Assembly (NCBI RefSeq): GCF_900230285.1
Contig: NZ_OCNK01000002.1
Location: forward strand, 434,001 to 498,000
Reading direction: 5' to 3'
Length of the DNA: 64,000 nucleotides
Origin: Blastococcus haudaquaticus
GTDB lineage: Bacteria; Actinomycetota; Actinomycetes; Mycobacteriales; Geodermatophilaceae
In this document: piece after piece, positions 8,792 to 17,257 of the stretch
How the letters are laid out: the number at the start of each line of letters is the position of its first letter
How positions within the stretch are numbered: position 1 is the stretch's first letter
Program-made: the position numbers and the translations under genes
The notes under the pieces: model-generated
Databases searched by the model: none
The model's input: the letters and a program-made list of their open reading frames with translations, nothing else
Told to the model about the DNA's origin: nothing

Positions 8792-9526
8792 ATGACCGAA
8801 CCGACGCGCACCTCGAACCCTGTCCGGCTCGACGACCTGATCTCGGCGATCGAGCAGGTGCACGACGATGCCCTCGACCAGCTCAGCGACGCGGTGCTCG
8901 CCGCCGACCACCTCGGCGAGGTGGCCGACCACCTGATCGGGCACTTCGTGGACCGGGCCCGGCGGTCGGGCGCCTCGTGGTCGGACATCGGCCGCAGCAT
9001 GGGCGTGAGCAAGCAGGCGGCCCAGAAGCGGTTCGTGCCCAAGGCGGAGAACGACCTCGACCCCTCGCAGGGCTTCAGCCGGTTCACCCCGCGGGCGCGC
9101 AACGTCGTGATGGCCGCGCAGGACGAGGCACGGACGGCCGGCAACGCGACCATCACGACCGCGCACCTGGTGCTCGGGCTCCTTCGCGAGCCGGACGGCC
9201 TGGCGGCGAAGGCGATCGCCGGCCAGGGGATCCCTGCGGACAAGGTCCGGCAGACCGCCGTCGCCACGCTCCCCCCGGCCGGCGGCGACGTACCCGACCT
9301 GATCCCCTTCGACGCGCACGCCCAGAAAGCCCTGGAACTCACCTTCCGGCAGGCGCTGCGGCTCGGGCACAACTACATCGGGACGGAGCACGTCCTGCTG
9401 GCCCTCCTGGAGGTCGAGGACGGCACCGGGGTGCTCGCCGGGCTCGGCCTGGACCGTGACCGGGTGGAGAGCGACGTCGTCGCCGCCCTCTCGTCGATCG
9501 CGGCCGCCCCGCGGCAGCAGGCCTGA
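8792..9526 (+). CDS. HTH plus Clp N-terminal repeat protein, probable autoregulator
   Basis: Encodes 244 residues. The N-terminal part has a helix-turn-helix (about 57-81, ASWSDIGRSMGVSKQAAQKRF). The rest holds a double Clp N-domain (about 98-165 and 170-240), with the repeat motifs FTPRARNVVMAAQDEA and ITTAHLVLGLLRE, and then FDAHAQKALELTFRQA and IGTEHVLLALLE. There is no ATPase domain, so this is not ClpC; Clp-N repeats in such proteins could bind Clp substrates or adaptors. Two palindromes immediately upstream suggest that it represses itself and perhaps responds to Clp-chaperone demand; that is inference. It ends in a strong terminator. Confidence 0.8.
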   Translation: MTEPTRTSNPVRLDDLISAIEQVHDDALDQLSDAVLAADHLGEVADHLIGHFVDRARRSGASWSDIGRSMGVSKQAAQKRFVPKAENDLDPSQGFSRFTPRARNVVMAAQDEARTAGNATITTAHLVLGLLREPDGLAAKAIAGQGIPADKVRQTAVATLPPAGGDVPDLIPFDAHAQKALELTFRQALRLGHNYIGTEHVLLALLEVEDGTGVLAGLGLDRDRVESDVVAALSSIAAAPRQQA

Positions 9527-9566
9527 CACCCGGTCGGCCCCCGCCTGCTGGGGGCCGACCGGGTGT
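9526..9566 (+). terminator. Strong hairpin terminator overlapping the HTH/Clp-N stop codon
   Basis: A perfect 17-base stem, ACACCCGGTCGGCCCCC (9526-9542) with GGGGGCCGACCGGGTGT (9550-9566), has a seven-base loop. The stem begins on the last base of the TGA. No T-tract follows, but the predicted stability is very high. Confidence 0.8.
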
Positions 9567-9583
9567 TCCGGGAGGATGCGGGG

Positions 9584-11248
9584 GTGCATGCCGAGACGCT
9601 CCTGCTCCTGGTCCTCGGCGCGGTCGCCGTCCTCGTGGCGGTGCGGTGGGTGGCCGCACGCACCGGGCTCCCGGCGGCGGCACTCCTGACCCTCGTCGGG
9701 ATCCTCTACGCGGTCCTGCCGGGGCCCAACATCACGCTCGACCCCGACCTGGTCCTCACGCTCGTGCTGCCGCCCCTGCTCTACAGCGCCGCCCTGGACT
9801 CCTCGCTCACGGCGATCCGCCAGAACCTGCGCACCGTCATCAGCCTGTCGGTGCTCCTCGTGCTGGCGACGGCGCTCGTCATCGGCCTCGGCTTCGCCCT
9901 GTTCGTCGCCGGCGCGACGCTGGCCGCCGGCATCGCGCTCGGTGCGGCCGTCGCCCCACCCGACCCGGTGGCCGCGCTCGCCGTCGGCCGCAAGGCGGGT
10001 CTGCCGCCACGGCTGATCACGCTCATCCAGGGCGAGGGTCTGCTCAACGACGCCACCGCGCTCACCATCCTGGGCGTCGCGATCGCGGCCGCCCAGGGCG
10101 ACGGGTTCTCCACCCCCGCGGCCGTCGGCCAGTTCCTGGTCTCGGCGGTCGGCGGCGTCGCCGCTGGAGTCGCGGTGGCCTACGGCGTCCGCCCGCTGCG
10201 CCGGCTGCGCAGCGACCCGCTGTCGTCCAACGCGGTCTCCCTCGCCACCCCCTTCGTGGCCTATCTGCTGGGCGAGGCGGTGCACGTGTCCGGCGTCCTG
10301 GCGGTGGTCGTCGCCGGGCTGATCATCGGGCACAACAACCCGAGCTGGGCGTCGGGCGCCAGCCGCCTGCAGACGAACGCCGTCTGGCGCCTGGTGGACT
10401 TCCTGCTCGAGGGGTTCGTCTTCCTGCTCATCGGCCAGCAACTCCCGTCCGTCATCGACGGACTCGGCGTGTACGAGACCTCCACCATCGTGATCGCCGC
10501 GTCGATCACCATCGGGGTCGTCCTGCTGCTCCGCCCCCTCTGGCTCTGGCTCACCGAGCACCTTCCCCAGGCGATGCACATGCGGCTGACCGACCAGGAT
10601 CTCGACGGGGACGGCGAGCCGAACGACGGCAGCCACCCGACCGGCCGGCTGTCGGGCCGGGAGATCGTCGTCCTCAGCTGGGCGGGCACCCGCGGCGTGA
10701 TCAGCCTGGCGGCGATCTTCGCGCTGCCGCTCACCACCGAGAGCGGAGCGCCCTTCCCCGATCGCGAGCTGCTGCTCTTCTGCGCGTTCCTCGCCGTCCT
10801 GGTCACCCTGGTCGGCCAGGGGCTCACCTTCGCTCCGCTGGTGCGGGCGCTGGGCCTGCGCGCCGACGAGGCGGACCAGGCGCGGCTGCGCAACCTGGCA
10901 CGGATGGCCTCGGTGGAGGCCGCCCTGGCGCGCCTGGCGGAGATGGAGGCCGAGGAGCACGACGACGTCGACGACAAGGCGATCACGAGCCTGCGCGCGC
11001 AGCTCACGACCCGGCTGAATCGCTACCGCAAGCGTCTGGACCTGCTCGACAGCGCCGAGGCCGGCGAGATCCCGCTGTCGCCGCAGTACGAGGCGGCCCT
11101 CCGGCTGCGCCGCACGGTCATCGACGCGCAGCGGCACGAGCTGCTGCGCTGGCGCGACGTCGGCCGGCTGCCGGACGAGAGCCTGCGCAAGCTCGAGCGC
11201 GAGCTCGACCACGAGGAGGGCCTGCTGCCCTCCCGCAGCCAGCAGTGA
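9584..11248 (+). CDS. Sodium/proton antiporter, CPA1 (NhaP) family
   Basis: Encodes 554 residues: about twelve membrane helices, then a charged cytoplasmic tail of some 120 residues. Ion-path motifs are visible: AAVAPPDPVAA, the EGLLNDATAL box (with the catalytic Asp), and AGTRGVISLAAIFALP in the distal half. The tail, from about residue 415, is rich in Arg/Glu and probably helical or coiled (MASVEAALARLAEMEAEEHDD). It exchanges Na+ or K+ for protons and supports pH and salt tolerance. GTG 9584 is taken as start because GGGAGG lies nine bases upstream; the alternative GTG 9563 falls inside the preceding terminator stem. Confidence 0.85.
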   Translation: MHAETLLLLVLGAVAVLVAVRWVAARTGLPAAALLTLVGILYAVLPGPNITLDPDLVLTLVLPPLLYSAALDSSLTAIRQNLRTVISLSVLLVLATALVIGLGFALFVAGATLAAGIALGAAVAPPDPVAALAVGRKAGLPPRLITLIQGEGLLNDATALTILGVAIAAAQGDGFSTPAAVGQFLVSAVGGVAAGVAVAYGVRPLRRLRSDPLSSNAVSLATPFVAYLLGEAVHVSGVLAVVVAGLIIGHNNPSWASGASRLQTNAVWRLVDFLLEGFVFLLIGQQLPSVIDGLGVYETSTIVIAASITIGVVLLLRPLWLWLTEHLPQAMHMRLTDQDLDGDGEPNDGSHPTGRLSGREIVVLSWAGTRGVISLAAIFALPLTTESGAPFPDRELLLFCAFLAVLVTLVGQGLTFAPLVRALGLRADEADQARLRNLARMASVEAALARLAEMEAEEHDDVDDKAITSLRAQLTTRLNRYRKRLDLLDSAEAGEIPLSPQYEAALRLRRTVIDAQRHELLRWRDVGRLPDESLRKLERELDHEEGLLPSRSQQ

Positions 11249-11255
11249 GCCGCCG

Positions 11256-11543
11256 TCAGCCCAGCCGCTCGTCGAGGTGGACGGTGACGACGTCGCCGGC
11301 CCGCTTGCCGATCGCCATGCGGACGTCGGCCTTCAGCGGCAGCTTGTGCGTCCCGTCGCCCAGGGCCATGAAGGAGCTCTGGAACGGGTGGCCGTCGACC
11401 CGGCCCCGCACCTTGACCAGGCCGCGCGTGCCGAAGAACTCCGCCGACCCCGGCATCTGCACGTAGGTCCAGCCTCCCCTCGCGGGGCTCTGCACCAGCG
11501 GCGCGACGAACTCGGTGTCCAGCGGTCCCTGCTTCGCCGTCAT
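11256..11543 (-). CDS. DUF1905 domain protein
   Basis: Encodes 95 residues matching the small beta-rich DUF1905 fold: [16 protein letters not shown], the [19 protein letters not shown] core and [13 protein letters not shown]. Function of the family is unknown. It lies 62 bases downstream of the intradiol dioxygenase gene and in the same direction, so it may be the last gene of that operon or an independent gene. ATG at 11543 has GGAGA upstream. The stop is seven bases from the convergent antiporter stop. Confidence 0.75.
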   Translation of the reverse strand: MTAKQGPLDTEFVAPLVQSPARGGWTYVQMPGSAEFFGTRGLVKVRGRVDGHPFQSSFMALGDGTHKLPLKADVRMAIGKRAGDVVTVHLDERLG

Positions 11544-11605
11544 GACGGGATCTCCTTCGGTCTCCGACCGGTCCTGCCCGGTGGGACCGGTCGGCGGCGC
11601 GGAAC

Positions 11606-12472
11606 TCATCGCACCTGCGGCTGCAGCACGAAGTCGTAGTGCGCCTCGAGCCACGGCACCTCGGAACTCCCGCCGTCCGGGGTCGGGCCCGGCTCGCGCT
11701 CCTCGAAGCGGACGACGAGCTCCTGCTTGGTGCCGAACACGACGTCGCTGTCGAGGTAGTCGGCCCCCTCCTGGAACAGGTGGGTGATCAGCGGCTCGAA
11801 ACCGGGCACGTTGACGAGGAAGTGGATGTGCGCCGGGCGGAAGTGGCTGATGCCCGTGCGCCCCACGAGGTCGCCCACGGGCCCGTCCATCGGGATCGTG
11901 TAGCCCAGCGGCGCGATGGTGCGGACGCAGTAGCTGCCGTCCTCCCGCGTCGTGTACTTGGCGCGCAGCCGGGCCTCGTCGATGTCGGGGATCTGCGACT
12001 CGTAGGCGCCGTCGGTGTCGGCCTGCCAGACGTCGAGCACTCCCCCGGCCACCGGGTCCCCGGCCAGGTCGCGCACGGTGCCCGACAGGTACAGCGGCGT
12101 GCCGGGCAGGCCGTCGGACATGTCGGCGGCGTAGTCGAGCTCCGGTGAGCCCTCGATGTGGAAGGGGCCGAGGACCGTGGCGGGAGTCGCCGCCGGGTCC
12201 AGCCGGTGGTTCATCTGGACGACGAGCATCGACAGCCCGAGGACGTCGGAGGCGAGGATGAACTCCTCCCGCTTCTCGGTGCTGATCTGCCCGGTCGCGG
12301 TCAGCCACTGCACGGCCGCCATCCACTCGGCCTCGGTGAGCCGCACCTCGCGGGCGAAGTCGTGCAGGTGCCGGACCAGGGCGGTCATCAGCTCGCCCAG
12401 GCGCGGGTCCTCCGCCGTCGACCAGCGCTGCACCGCCAGGTCGGTGATGTTGTCCTCGGTGACCAGCTGCAC
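11606..12472 (-). CDS. Intradiol ring-cleavage dioxygenase, hydroxyquinol 1,2-dioxygenase-like
   Basis: Encodes 288 residues, the size of catechol/hydroxyquinol 1,2-dioxygenases, which split the aromatic ring between two hydroxyl groups using Fe(III). All four iron ligands are visible: Tyr157 (DGAYE), Tyr191 (APLGYTIP), His215 and His217 (RPAHIHF). An N-terminal helical dimerisation domain occupies about residues 1-95. The [10 protein letters not shown] segment (99-108) is closer to hydroxyquinol than catechol enzymes, in my judgement. GTG 12472 has AGGAGG five bases upstream. It belongs to the minus-strand catabolic operon led by the CaiB transferase. Confidence 0.82.
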   Translation of the reverse strand: MQLVTEDNITDLAVQRWSTAEDPRLGELMTALVRHLHDFAREVRLTEAEWMAAVQWLTATGQISTEKREEFILASDVLGLSMLVVQMNHRLDPAATPATVLGPFHIEGSPELDYAADMSDGLPGTPLYLSGTVRDLAGDPVAGGVLDVWQADTDGAYESQIPDIDEARLRAKYTTREDGSYCVRTIAPLGYTIPMDGPVGDLVGRTGISHFRPAHIHFLVNVPGFEPLITHLFQEGADYLDSDVVFGTKQELVVRFEEREPGPTPDGGSSEVPWLEAHYDFVLQPQVR

Positions 12473-12528
12473 GGGATCCTCCTGCGGTCGGGGGCGACCG
12501 GCGGGTGCCGGCCGCGGAACGGACGGGG

Positions 12529-13500
12529 TCAGGGCGTGAGCACCAGGCGCGCGCCGGCGGCACCGGCGGCCTGGCGCTGCCAGGCCTCGGTCACCGCGGC
12601 CATCGGCAGCACCTCGTGGGCCACGGCGATGCGGCCGCCGGCGGCATGGCCGGCGACCACGCCCAGCGTCTCGGCGCGCTCGGCCGGCGTCAGGGCGTTG
12701 TTCGTGTAGCCGAGCACCTCGGCGGAGCGGCTGCGGAGGACGGCGGAGGAGAACTCGGCGACGTCCCCGGAGGCGCCGCCGAGGTTGACCAGCCGACCTC
12801 CCTCCCCCAGGACCCGGGAGGCAGCCGTGGCCGCGGTCCCGAACACCGGGTCGACGACGACGTCGGCCCGTCCGTTGCACGCGTCCTGGAAGCGGGCGGT
12901 GAGGGAGTCGACGTCGCCGGACAAGGGCACCACCGCGTCGGCCCCCAGCTCCCCTGCGCGACGCTGCGCCTCCTCCGACCGGCACACGGCGACCACCCGG
13001 CCGGCGCCCAGGACCCCGGCGGCGCCCACGGACGCCTGGCCCACGGCACCACCCGCACCCAGGACGAGGACCGTCTCACCGGGCCGCAGCCGGGCCCGGT
13101 CGGCGAGGATCCGCCATGCGGCGACGGCGGACAGCCCGAGGGCCGCCAGGTGCGGGTCGGGCAGGTCGGCGTCCACCGGGACCAGGTCGGCGTCGCGCAC
13201 CGCGCACCGCTCGCCGAGGCTGCCGTCGCCCGGCGCCATGCCCGCGCTCGTCGCGAACCACACGCGGGTCCCCGGGGCGTGGGCCGCCGACTCCTCCACC
13301 ACGCCGACGCCCTGCACCCCGGGCACGTACGGCACCGCCGGCCGGCCGAAGTAGGAGGTCCCGGAGGCGGCGAGCAGGTCCAGGGGCACGATCGGCGCCG
13401 CGGTGACCCGGACGGTGCTCCACCCGGCCACCGCGGCGGGGTCGGGGTGCTCGGCGAAGGCCGGGGCGTCCCCCGGGGTGTGCAGGACGGCTGCGCGCAC
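12529..13500 (-). CDS. Zinc-independent MDR-family NAD(P)H:quinone oxidoreductase-like protein
   Basis: Encodes 323 residues of the medium-chain dehydrogenase/reductase fold. The N-terminal GroES-like part has [12 protein letters not shown], and the Rossmann part has the nucleotide motif [16 protein letters not shown] at about 149-164. The Cys/His zinc ligands of alcohol dehydrogenases are not present, which fits the quinone oxidoreductase (QOR) branch. In this operon it could reduce a quinone or an enoyl intermediate such as maleylacetate-type compounds; that is inference. GTG start at 13500, ten bases after the upstream gene's stop. Confidence 0.72.
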   Translation of the reverse strand: MRAAVLHTPGDAPAFAEHPDPAAVAGWSTVRVTAAPIVPLDLLAASGTSYFGRPAVPYVPGVQGVGVVEESAAHAPGTRVWFATSAGMAPGDGSLGERCAVRDADLVPVDADLPDPHLAALGLSAVAAWRILADRARLRPGETVLVLGAGGAVGQASVGAAGVLGAGRVVAVCRSEEAQRRAGELGADAVVPLSGDVDSLTARFQDACNGRADVVVDPVFGTAATAASRVLGEGGRLVNLGGASGDVAEFSSAVLRSRSAEVLGYTNNALTPAERAETLGVVAGHAAGGRIAVAHEVLPMAAVTEAWQRQAAGAAGARLVLTP

Positions 13501-13510
13501 GCCGGCCTCC

Positions 13511-14350
13511 TCAGGCGCTCGGGTGGTCGCCGGCCGCCGGCAGCGGCGGGGGGACGAACGGGTCGGGCGGGACGGGGCGGTTGTTCAGGTCCACCGACAG
13601 GAAGACGTCGTTGGCCACCGGGTGCCGGAGCTCCTCGGCGAGCTGGCCGATCAGGCCGGCCGTGCGGGCGAGCAGCGCGAACCCGCGCAGCAGCTCCAGC
13701 GGCAGCCCCAGATCGGCCAGCGCGGCACCGCAGACACCGGCCCCGTTGAGCGGCAGCCGCTTGCCGAGCACCTGCTCGTGCACCCGCCCGATCGCCACGA
13801 ACAACGACAGGTGCGGGCCGACCAGCCCCTCCTCGGTCGCGATCTCGACCAGCCGCGGGGTGCGCGGGTCGCCCTGCTTGTGCACGTGGTGCCCGAGTCC
13901 GGGGACGAACCGGCCCGCGGCCCGGTGCGCGCTCACCGTCTCCAGCGCGAGCGCGTCCCAGCCGGCGTCGTCCGTCGGCAGCCCGCCCTCGACCCGGGCG
14001 AGCACCTCGTGCAGGAACCGCCCGCAGTCCTCGGTCACTCCCAGGAACCGGGAGCCGCCGCCGAGCAGCCCGGCCGCCAGCGCACCCTGGATCGAGTCCG
14101 GCGCCGACAGGTAGGTCAGCCGCGTGACGATCGCGGTGGGGGTGAAGCCGTGGTCGGCCAGGGCCGCCAGCACCGCCTCGAAGACGCGGGTCTCACCGGG
14201 CGTCGGGCGGCGCTGGGTGGCCAGCCAGAACGACAGCTCGCCGAAGCCGACGCTGCCCATGACGTCACGGGCGAGATCGGTGCCCAGGAGCGTGATCGAG
14301 TCCAGGCTCGACGCGCCGAGCGCGGTCGGGTATCCGGGGTGCTCAGACAT
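13511..14350 (-). CDS. Citryl-CoA lyase-like (short citrate synthase family) protein
   Basis: Encodes 279 residues, far shorter than citrate synthase (about 370-430), but keeping the catalytic region VPGLGHHVHKQGDPRTPRL and the conserved Asp of the DPR motif. This short form is annotated as citryl-CoA lyase or citrate synthase-like in actinobacteria and typically sits next to a CaiB CoA-transferase, as here (its start overlaps the CaiB gene by eight bases). The pair may form a CoA ester and then cleave it to acetyl-CoA plus an oxoacid. The substrate need not be citrate: neighbours are an intradiol dioxygenase and an oxidoreductase. Confidence 0.68.
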   Translation of the reverse strand: MSEHPGYPTALGASSLDSITLLGTDLARDVMGSVGFGELSFWLATQRRPTPGETRVFEAVLAALADHGFTPTAIVTRLTYLSAPDSIQGALAAGLLGGGSRFLGVTEDCGRFLHEVLARVEGGLPTDDAGWDALALETVSAHRAAGRFVPGLGHHVHKQGDPRTPRLVEIATEEGLVGPHLSLFVAIGRVHEQVLGKRLPLNGAGVCGAALADLGLPLELLRGFALLARTAGLIGQLAEELRHPVANDVFLSVDLNNRPVPPDPFVPPPLPAAGDHPSA

Positions 14351-15527
14351 CGGCGCTCCCCGACAGCCACTGCCGGATCTCCGCGCCGTGCTCGTCGAGG
14401 GACGGCGGGGGCAGGCGGTAGGCGGCCTCGGTGGCCGAGAAGGTGATCGGGTTGCGCACCCCGGGGACGGCCGCGGCACCCTCGCCCACCGGGACCACCG
14501 GGGCGAGGCCGATCTCCTCGGCGAAGGCGACGCCCTGGTCGATGGTGTTGATCGGCCCGCACGGCACACCGGCGCCGATGATGTCGCGGAACCAGTCCAT
14601 CTTCGACCGGGTGCGCAGCCGTTCGACGAGCAGCGGCCGGAGCGCGTCCCGGTTCGCCGTGCGGTCCTCGTTGCGGGCGAACCGGGGGTCGTCGGGCAGG
14701 TCGGGCAGGTCCAGCACCTGGCACAGCCGGCGGAACTGGCCGTCGTTGCCCGCGGTGATGATCAGCTCGCCGTCGGCGCACGGCAGCGGCTCGTACGGGA
14801 AGAGGCTCGGGTGACTGTTCCCCATGCGGAAGGGCACGACCCCGCCGGCGACGAAGGCGCTGGTCTGGTTCACCAGGCCGGACAGCGCCGACGACAGCAG
14901 GTTCACCTCCACGTGCTGCCCGCGGCCGGTCTCGTGCCGGTGGTTCAGGGCGGAGAGCACCCCGATCGTCGCGTGCAGCCCGGCCATGACGTCGAACAGC
15001 GCGACGCCGGCGCGGTAGGGCTCGCCGTCGGTGTCGCCGGTGAGGCTCATGAAGCCGGAGATGGCCTGCACGATGAGGTCGTAGCCGGGCAGGGCCGCGC
15101 CGCCCGGACCGCTGCCGAACCCGCTGATCGAGGCGTAGACGACGCCGGGATTGCCCGCCGCCACGGTGTCGTAGTCCAGACCGAAGCGGGCCAGCCCCCC
15201 GGGCTTGAAGTTCTCCACGAGCACGTCGGCGCGCCGGGCCAGTTCCTGGGCGAGGGCGGCGTCGTCGGGATCCTTGAGGTCCAGCGCCACGGACCGCTTG
15301 TTGCGGTTGACGCCCAGGTAGTACGTGGAGACGCCCTCGCGGACCGGCGGCTGCCAGGTGCGGGTGTCGTCCCCGCCGGGGCCCTCGACCTTGACGACCT
15401 CCGCGCCCAGATCGGCGAGCAGCATCGTGCTGTACGGCCCGGCGAGGATGCGCGAGAAGTCGGCCACCAGGAGGCCCGCGAGGGGGCCACCCGGCCGCGC
15501 TCCGGTGAGCGCCGGTCCAGAAGTCAT
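14343..15527 (-). CDS. CaiB/BaiF (class III) CoA-transferase
   Basis: Encodes 394 residues with the class III fold: N-terminal VADFSRILAGPYSTMLLADLGAEVVKVE, the VENFKPGG and YASISGFG stretches, and the catalytic Asp179 in AGVALFDVMAGLHA. The enzyme moves CoA from an acyl-CoA donor onto a carboxylate through an aspartyl anhydride. ATG 15527 is chosen for its GAGGAG ribosome site and because earlier in-frame codons overlap the regulatory palindrome. First gene of the minus-strand catabolic operon, divergent from the amidohydrolase gene. Confidence 0.82.
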   Translation of the reverse strand: MTSGPALTGARPGGPLAGLLVADFSRILAGPYSTMLLADLGAEVVKVEGPGGDDTRTWQPPVREGVSTYYLGVNRNKRSVALDLKDPDDAALAQELARRADVLVENFKPGGLARFGLDYDTVAAGNPGVVYASISGFGSGPGGAALPGYDLIVQAISGFMSLTGDTDGEPYRAGVALFDVMAGLHATIGVLSALNHRHETGRGQHVEVNLLSSALSGLVNQTSAFVAGGVVPFRMGNSHPSLFPYEPLPCADGELIITAGNDGQFRRLCQVLDLPDLPDDPRFARNEDRTANRDALRPLLVERLRTRSKMDWFRDIIGAGVPCGPINTIDQGVAFAEEIGLAPVVPVGEGAAAVPGVRNPITFSATEAAYRLPPPSLDEHGAEIRQWLSGSADV

Positions 15528-15750
15528 GGTGCTCCTCGCTCGCGCCGCCCGGACGGACATCCGTCCGGCTGACGGGCAGTCTCACCACCGTCGCAGCAGG
15601 GTGTCAACCGGCGTCCTCGCGCCCGCGAACGTCTGCTCGCTCCTCCCTTGACACCAGGAGTCGACGTCGCGAAGGTGACCCGCATCGCACCCGGGGCCGC
15701 CCTGCGGACATCTGTCCGGCTGCGTGACGACGACGTCCGAGGAGGAGACG
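15528..15750. promoter_or_regulatory. Divergent promoter region with two matching palindromes
   Basis: Two copies of CGGACATCYGTCCGG occur, at 15554-15568 and 15705-15719. The first is part of a longer palindrome, CCGGACGGACATCCGTCCGG (15549-15568). One copy sits 27-41 bases before the CaiB start and the other 31-45 bases before the amidohydrolase start, an almost symmetrical arrangement. The IclR gene downstream is the natural candidate to bind them. Confidence 0.65.
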
Positions 15751-17232
15751 ATGACCCAGACCGAGCCCGCTCCGGTGGCCGGCCGGCCCGTGGTGCTGCG
15801 CGGCGGCACGGTGCTGACCATGGACGACGCCGGCACGGTGCTGACCGGTGCCGACGTCCTGGTGGTGGACGACCGCGTCGCTGCCGTCGGCCAGGGCCTG
15901 GAGGTGCCCGAGGGCACCCAGGAGATCGACGCCCGCGGCGGGATCGTCATGCCGGGGATGATCGACACCCACCGGCACATGTGGCAGACCGCGATGCGCG
16001 GCTACGGCGCCGACTGGACGCTGACCCAGTACTTCGTCTGGTACTACCTCGAGCACGGCAGGAAGTTCCGCCCCGAGGACATCGCCGCGGGCAACCGGCT
16101 GGCGGCGATCGAGTCGCTGGACGCCGGGGTCACGACGACGGTGGACTGGTCGCACAACCTGCACACCGTCGACCACGGCGAGGCCGCGCTCGACGCGCTG
16201 CGCTCGGTGCCCGGGCGCTTCGTGATGGCCTACGGCAACATCCAGGCCGGCCCGTGGGAGTGGAGCGCCGACCCCGCGGTCCGGGCCCTGCTGGAGCGGC
16301 TGCGCGACGCCGGGGACGACCGGATGGGCGTTCAGATCGCCTTCGACGTCACCGGCGACCCGGCCTTCCCCGAGAAGGCGGCCTTCGAGGTGGCCCGCGA
16401 CCTCGGCATCCCGGTGACGACGCACGCCGGCGTGTGGGGCGCGACCAACGACGACGGCATCCGCCTCATGCACGAGCACGGCTTCATGGCCCCGGAGACC
16501 GTCTACGTGCACGCCTCCACGCTCACCCGCGACAGCTATCAGCGGATCGCGGCCACCGGCGGCTCGATCTCGGTGGCCACGGAGTCCGAGTGCAGCGCCG
16601 GCCAGGGCCACGCCCCCACCGAGCAGGTGCTCCAGTACGGCATCCCGGTGTCCCTGTCGATGGACACCAGCGTCTGGTGGAGCGGGGACATGTTCTCGGC
16701 GATGCGCTCGACGCTGAACGCCGACCGCATGTCCGAGCACCTGACCGCCCACCTGAAGGGCGAGACCATCACCCACCTGCGGTTGCGCGCCCAGCACGTG
16801 GTCGAGTGGGCGACGAAGGGCGGGGCGCACGCCATCGGACGCGACGACATCGGCACCCTGCAGCCGGGCAAGAAGGCCGACGTCGTGCTGATCAAGAACG
16901 ACCGCTCCCCGGTGTCCTTCCCGCTGCTCAACCCGTTCGGGCACGTGGCGTTCCAGGCCCAGCGGGGGGACGTGCACACCGTGCTCGTCGACGGCAGGGT
17001 GGTGAAGTTCGCGCACGAGCTGGTCGGCATGGACCTGGCCCCCGTGCGGCAGGAGATCGAGTCGACCATCGAGTACCTGAAGTCGGAGATCGGCGAGGAG
17101 GCCTGGGAGCAGGGCATGTTCCCCGACCGCCCGGAGGCCGAGGCCGAGATCCTGGCCAACCCGTACCAGTACAGCGACTACGAGGACGAGGGCAAGCGCG
17201 CGGGCGGCGAGGAGCGCGTGCTGGGTCGATAG
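15751..17232 (+). CDS. Amidohydrolase (TRZ/ATZ-type deaminase or hydrolase)
   Basis: Encodes 493 residues of the amidohydrolase superfamily: N-terminal beta-sandwich, then a TIM barrel. Metal-site motifs are DTHRHMW (His74, His76), TTHAGVWG, the VHASTLT His and the SMDTSVWW Asp. The C-terminal GTLQPGKKADVVLI closes the sandwich. Relatives hydrolyse amino or chloro groups on nitrogen rings (guanine, s-triazine, S-adenosylhomocysteine), so the substrate is probably a heterocycle or amino-aromatic. ATG 15751 has a GAGGAGGAG ribosome site; a GTG at 15724 is an in-frame alternative. It is followed by the IclR gene after 25 bases and likely cotranscribed with it. Confidence 0.78.
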   Translation: MTQTEPAPVAGRPVVLRGGTVLTMDDAGTVLTGADVLVVDDRVAAVGQGLEVPEGTQEIDARGGIVMPGMIDTHRHMWQTAMRGYGADWTLTQYFVWYYLEHGRKFRPEDIAAGNRLAAIESLDAGVTTTVDWSHNLHTVDHGEAALDALRSVPGRFVMAYGNIQAGPWEWSADPAVRALLERLRDAGDDRMGVQIAFDVTGDPAFPEKAAFEVARDLGIPVTTHAGVWGATNDDGIRLMHEHGFMAPETVYVHASTLTRDSYQRIAATGGSISVATESECSAGQGHAPTEQVLQYGIPVSLSMDTSVWWSGDMFSAMRSTLNADRMSEHLTAHLKGETITHLRLRAQHVVEWATKGGAHAIGRDDIGTLQPGKKADVVLIKNDRSPVSFPLLNPFGHVAFQAQRGDVHTVLVDGRVVKFAHELVGMDLAPVRQEIESTIEYLKSEIGEEAWEQGMFPDRPEAEAEILANPYQYSDYEDEGKRAGGEERVLGR

Positions 17233-17257
17233 GAGGAGGACGACAGGAGGAGGCGAC

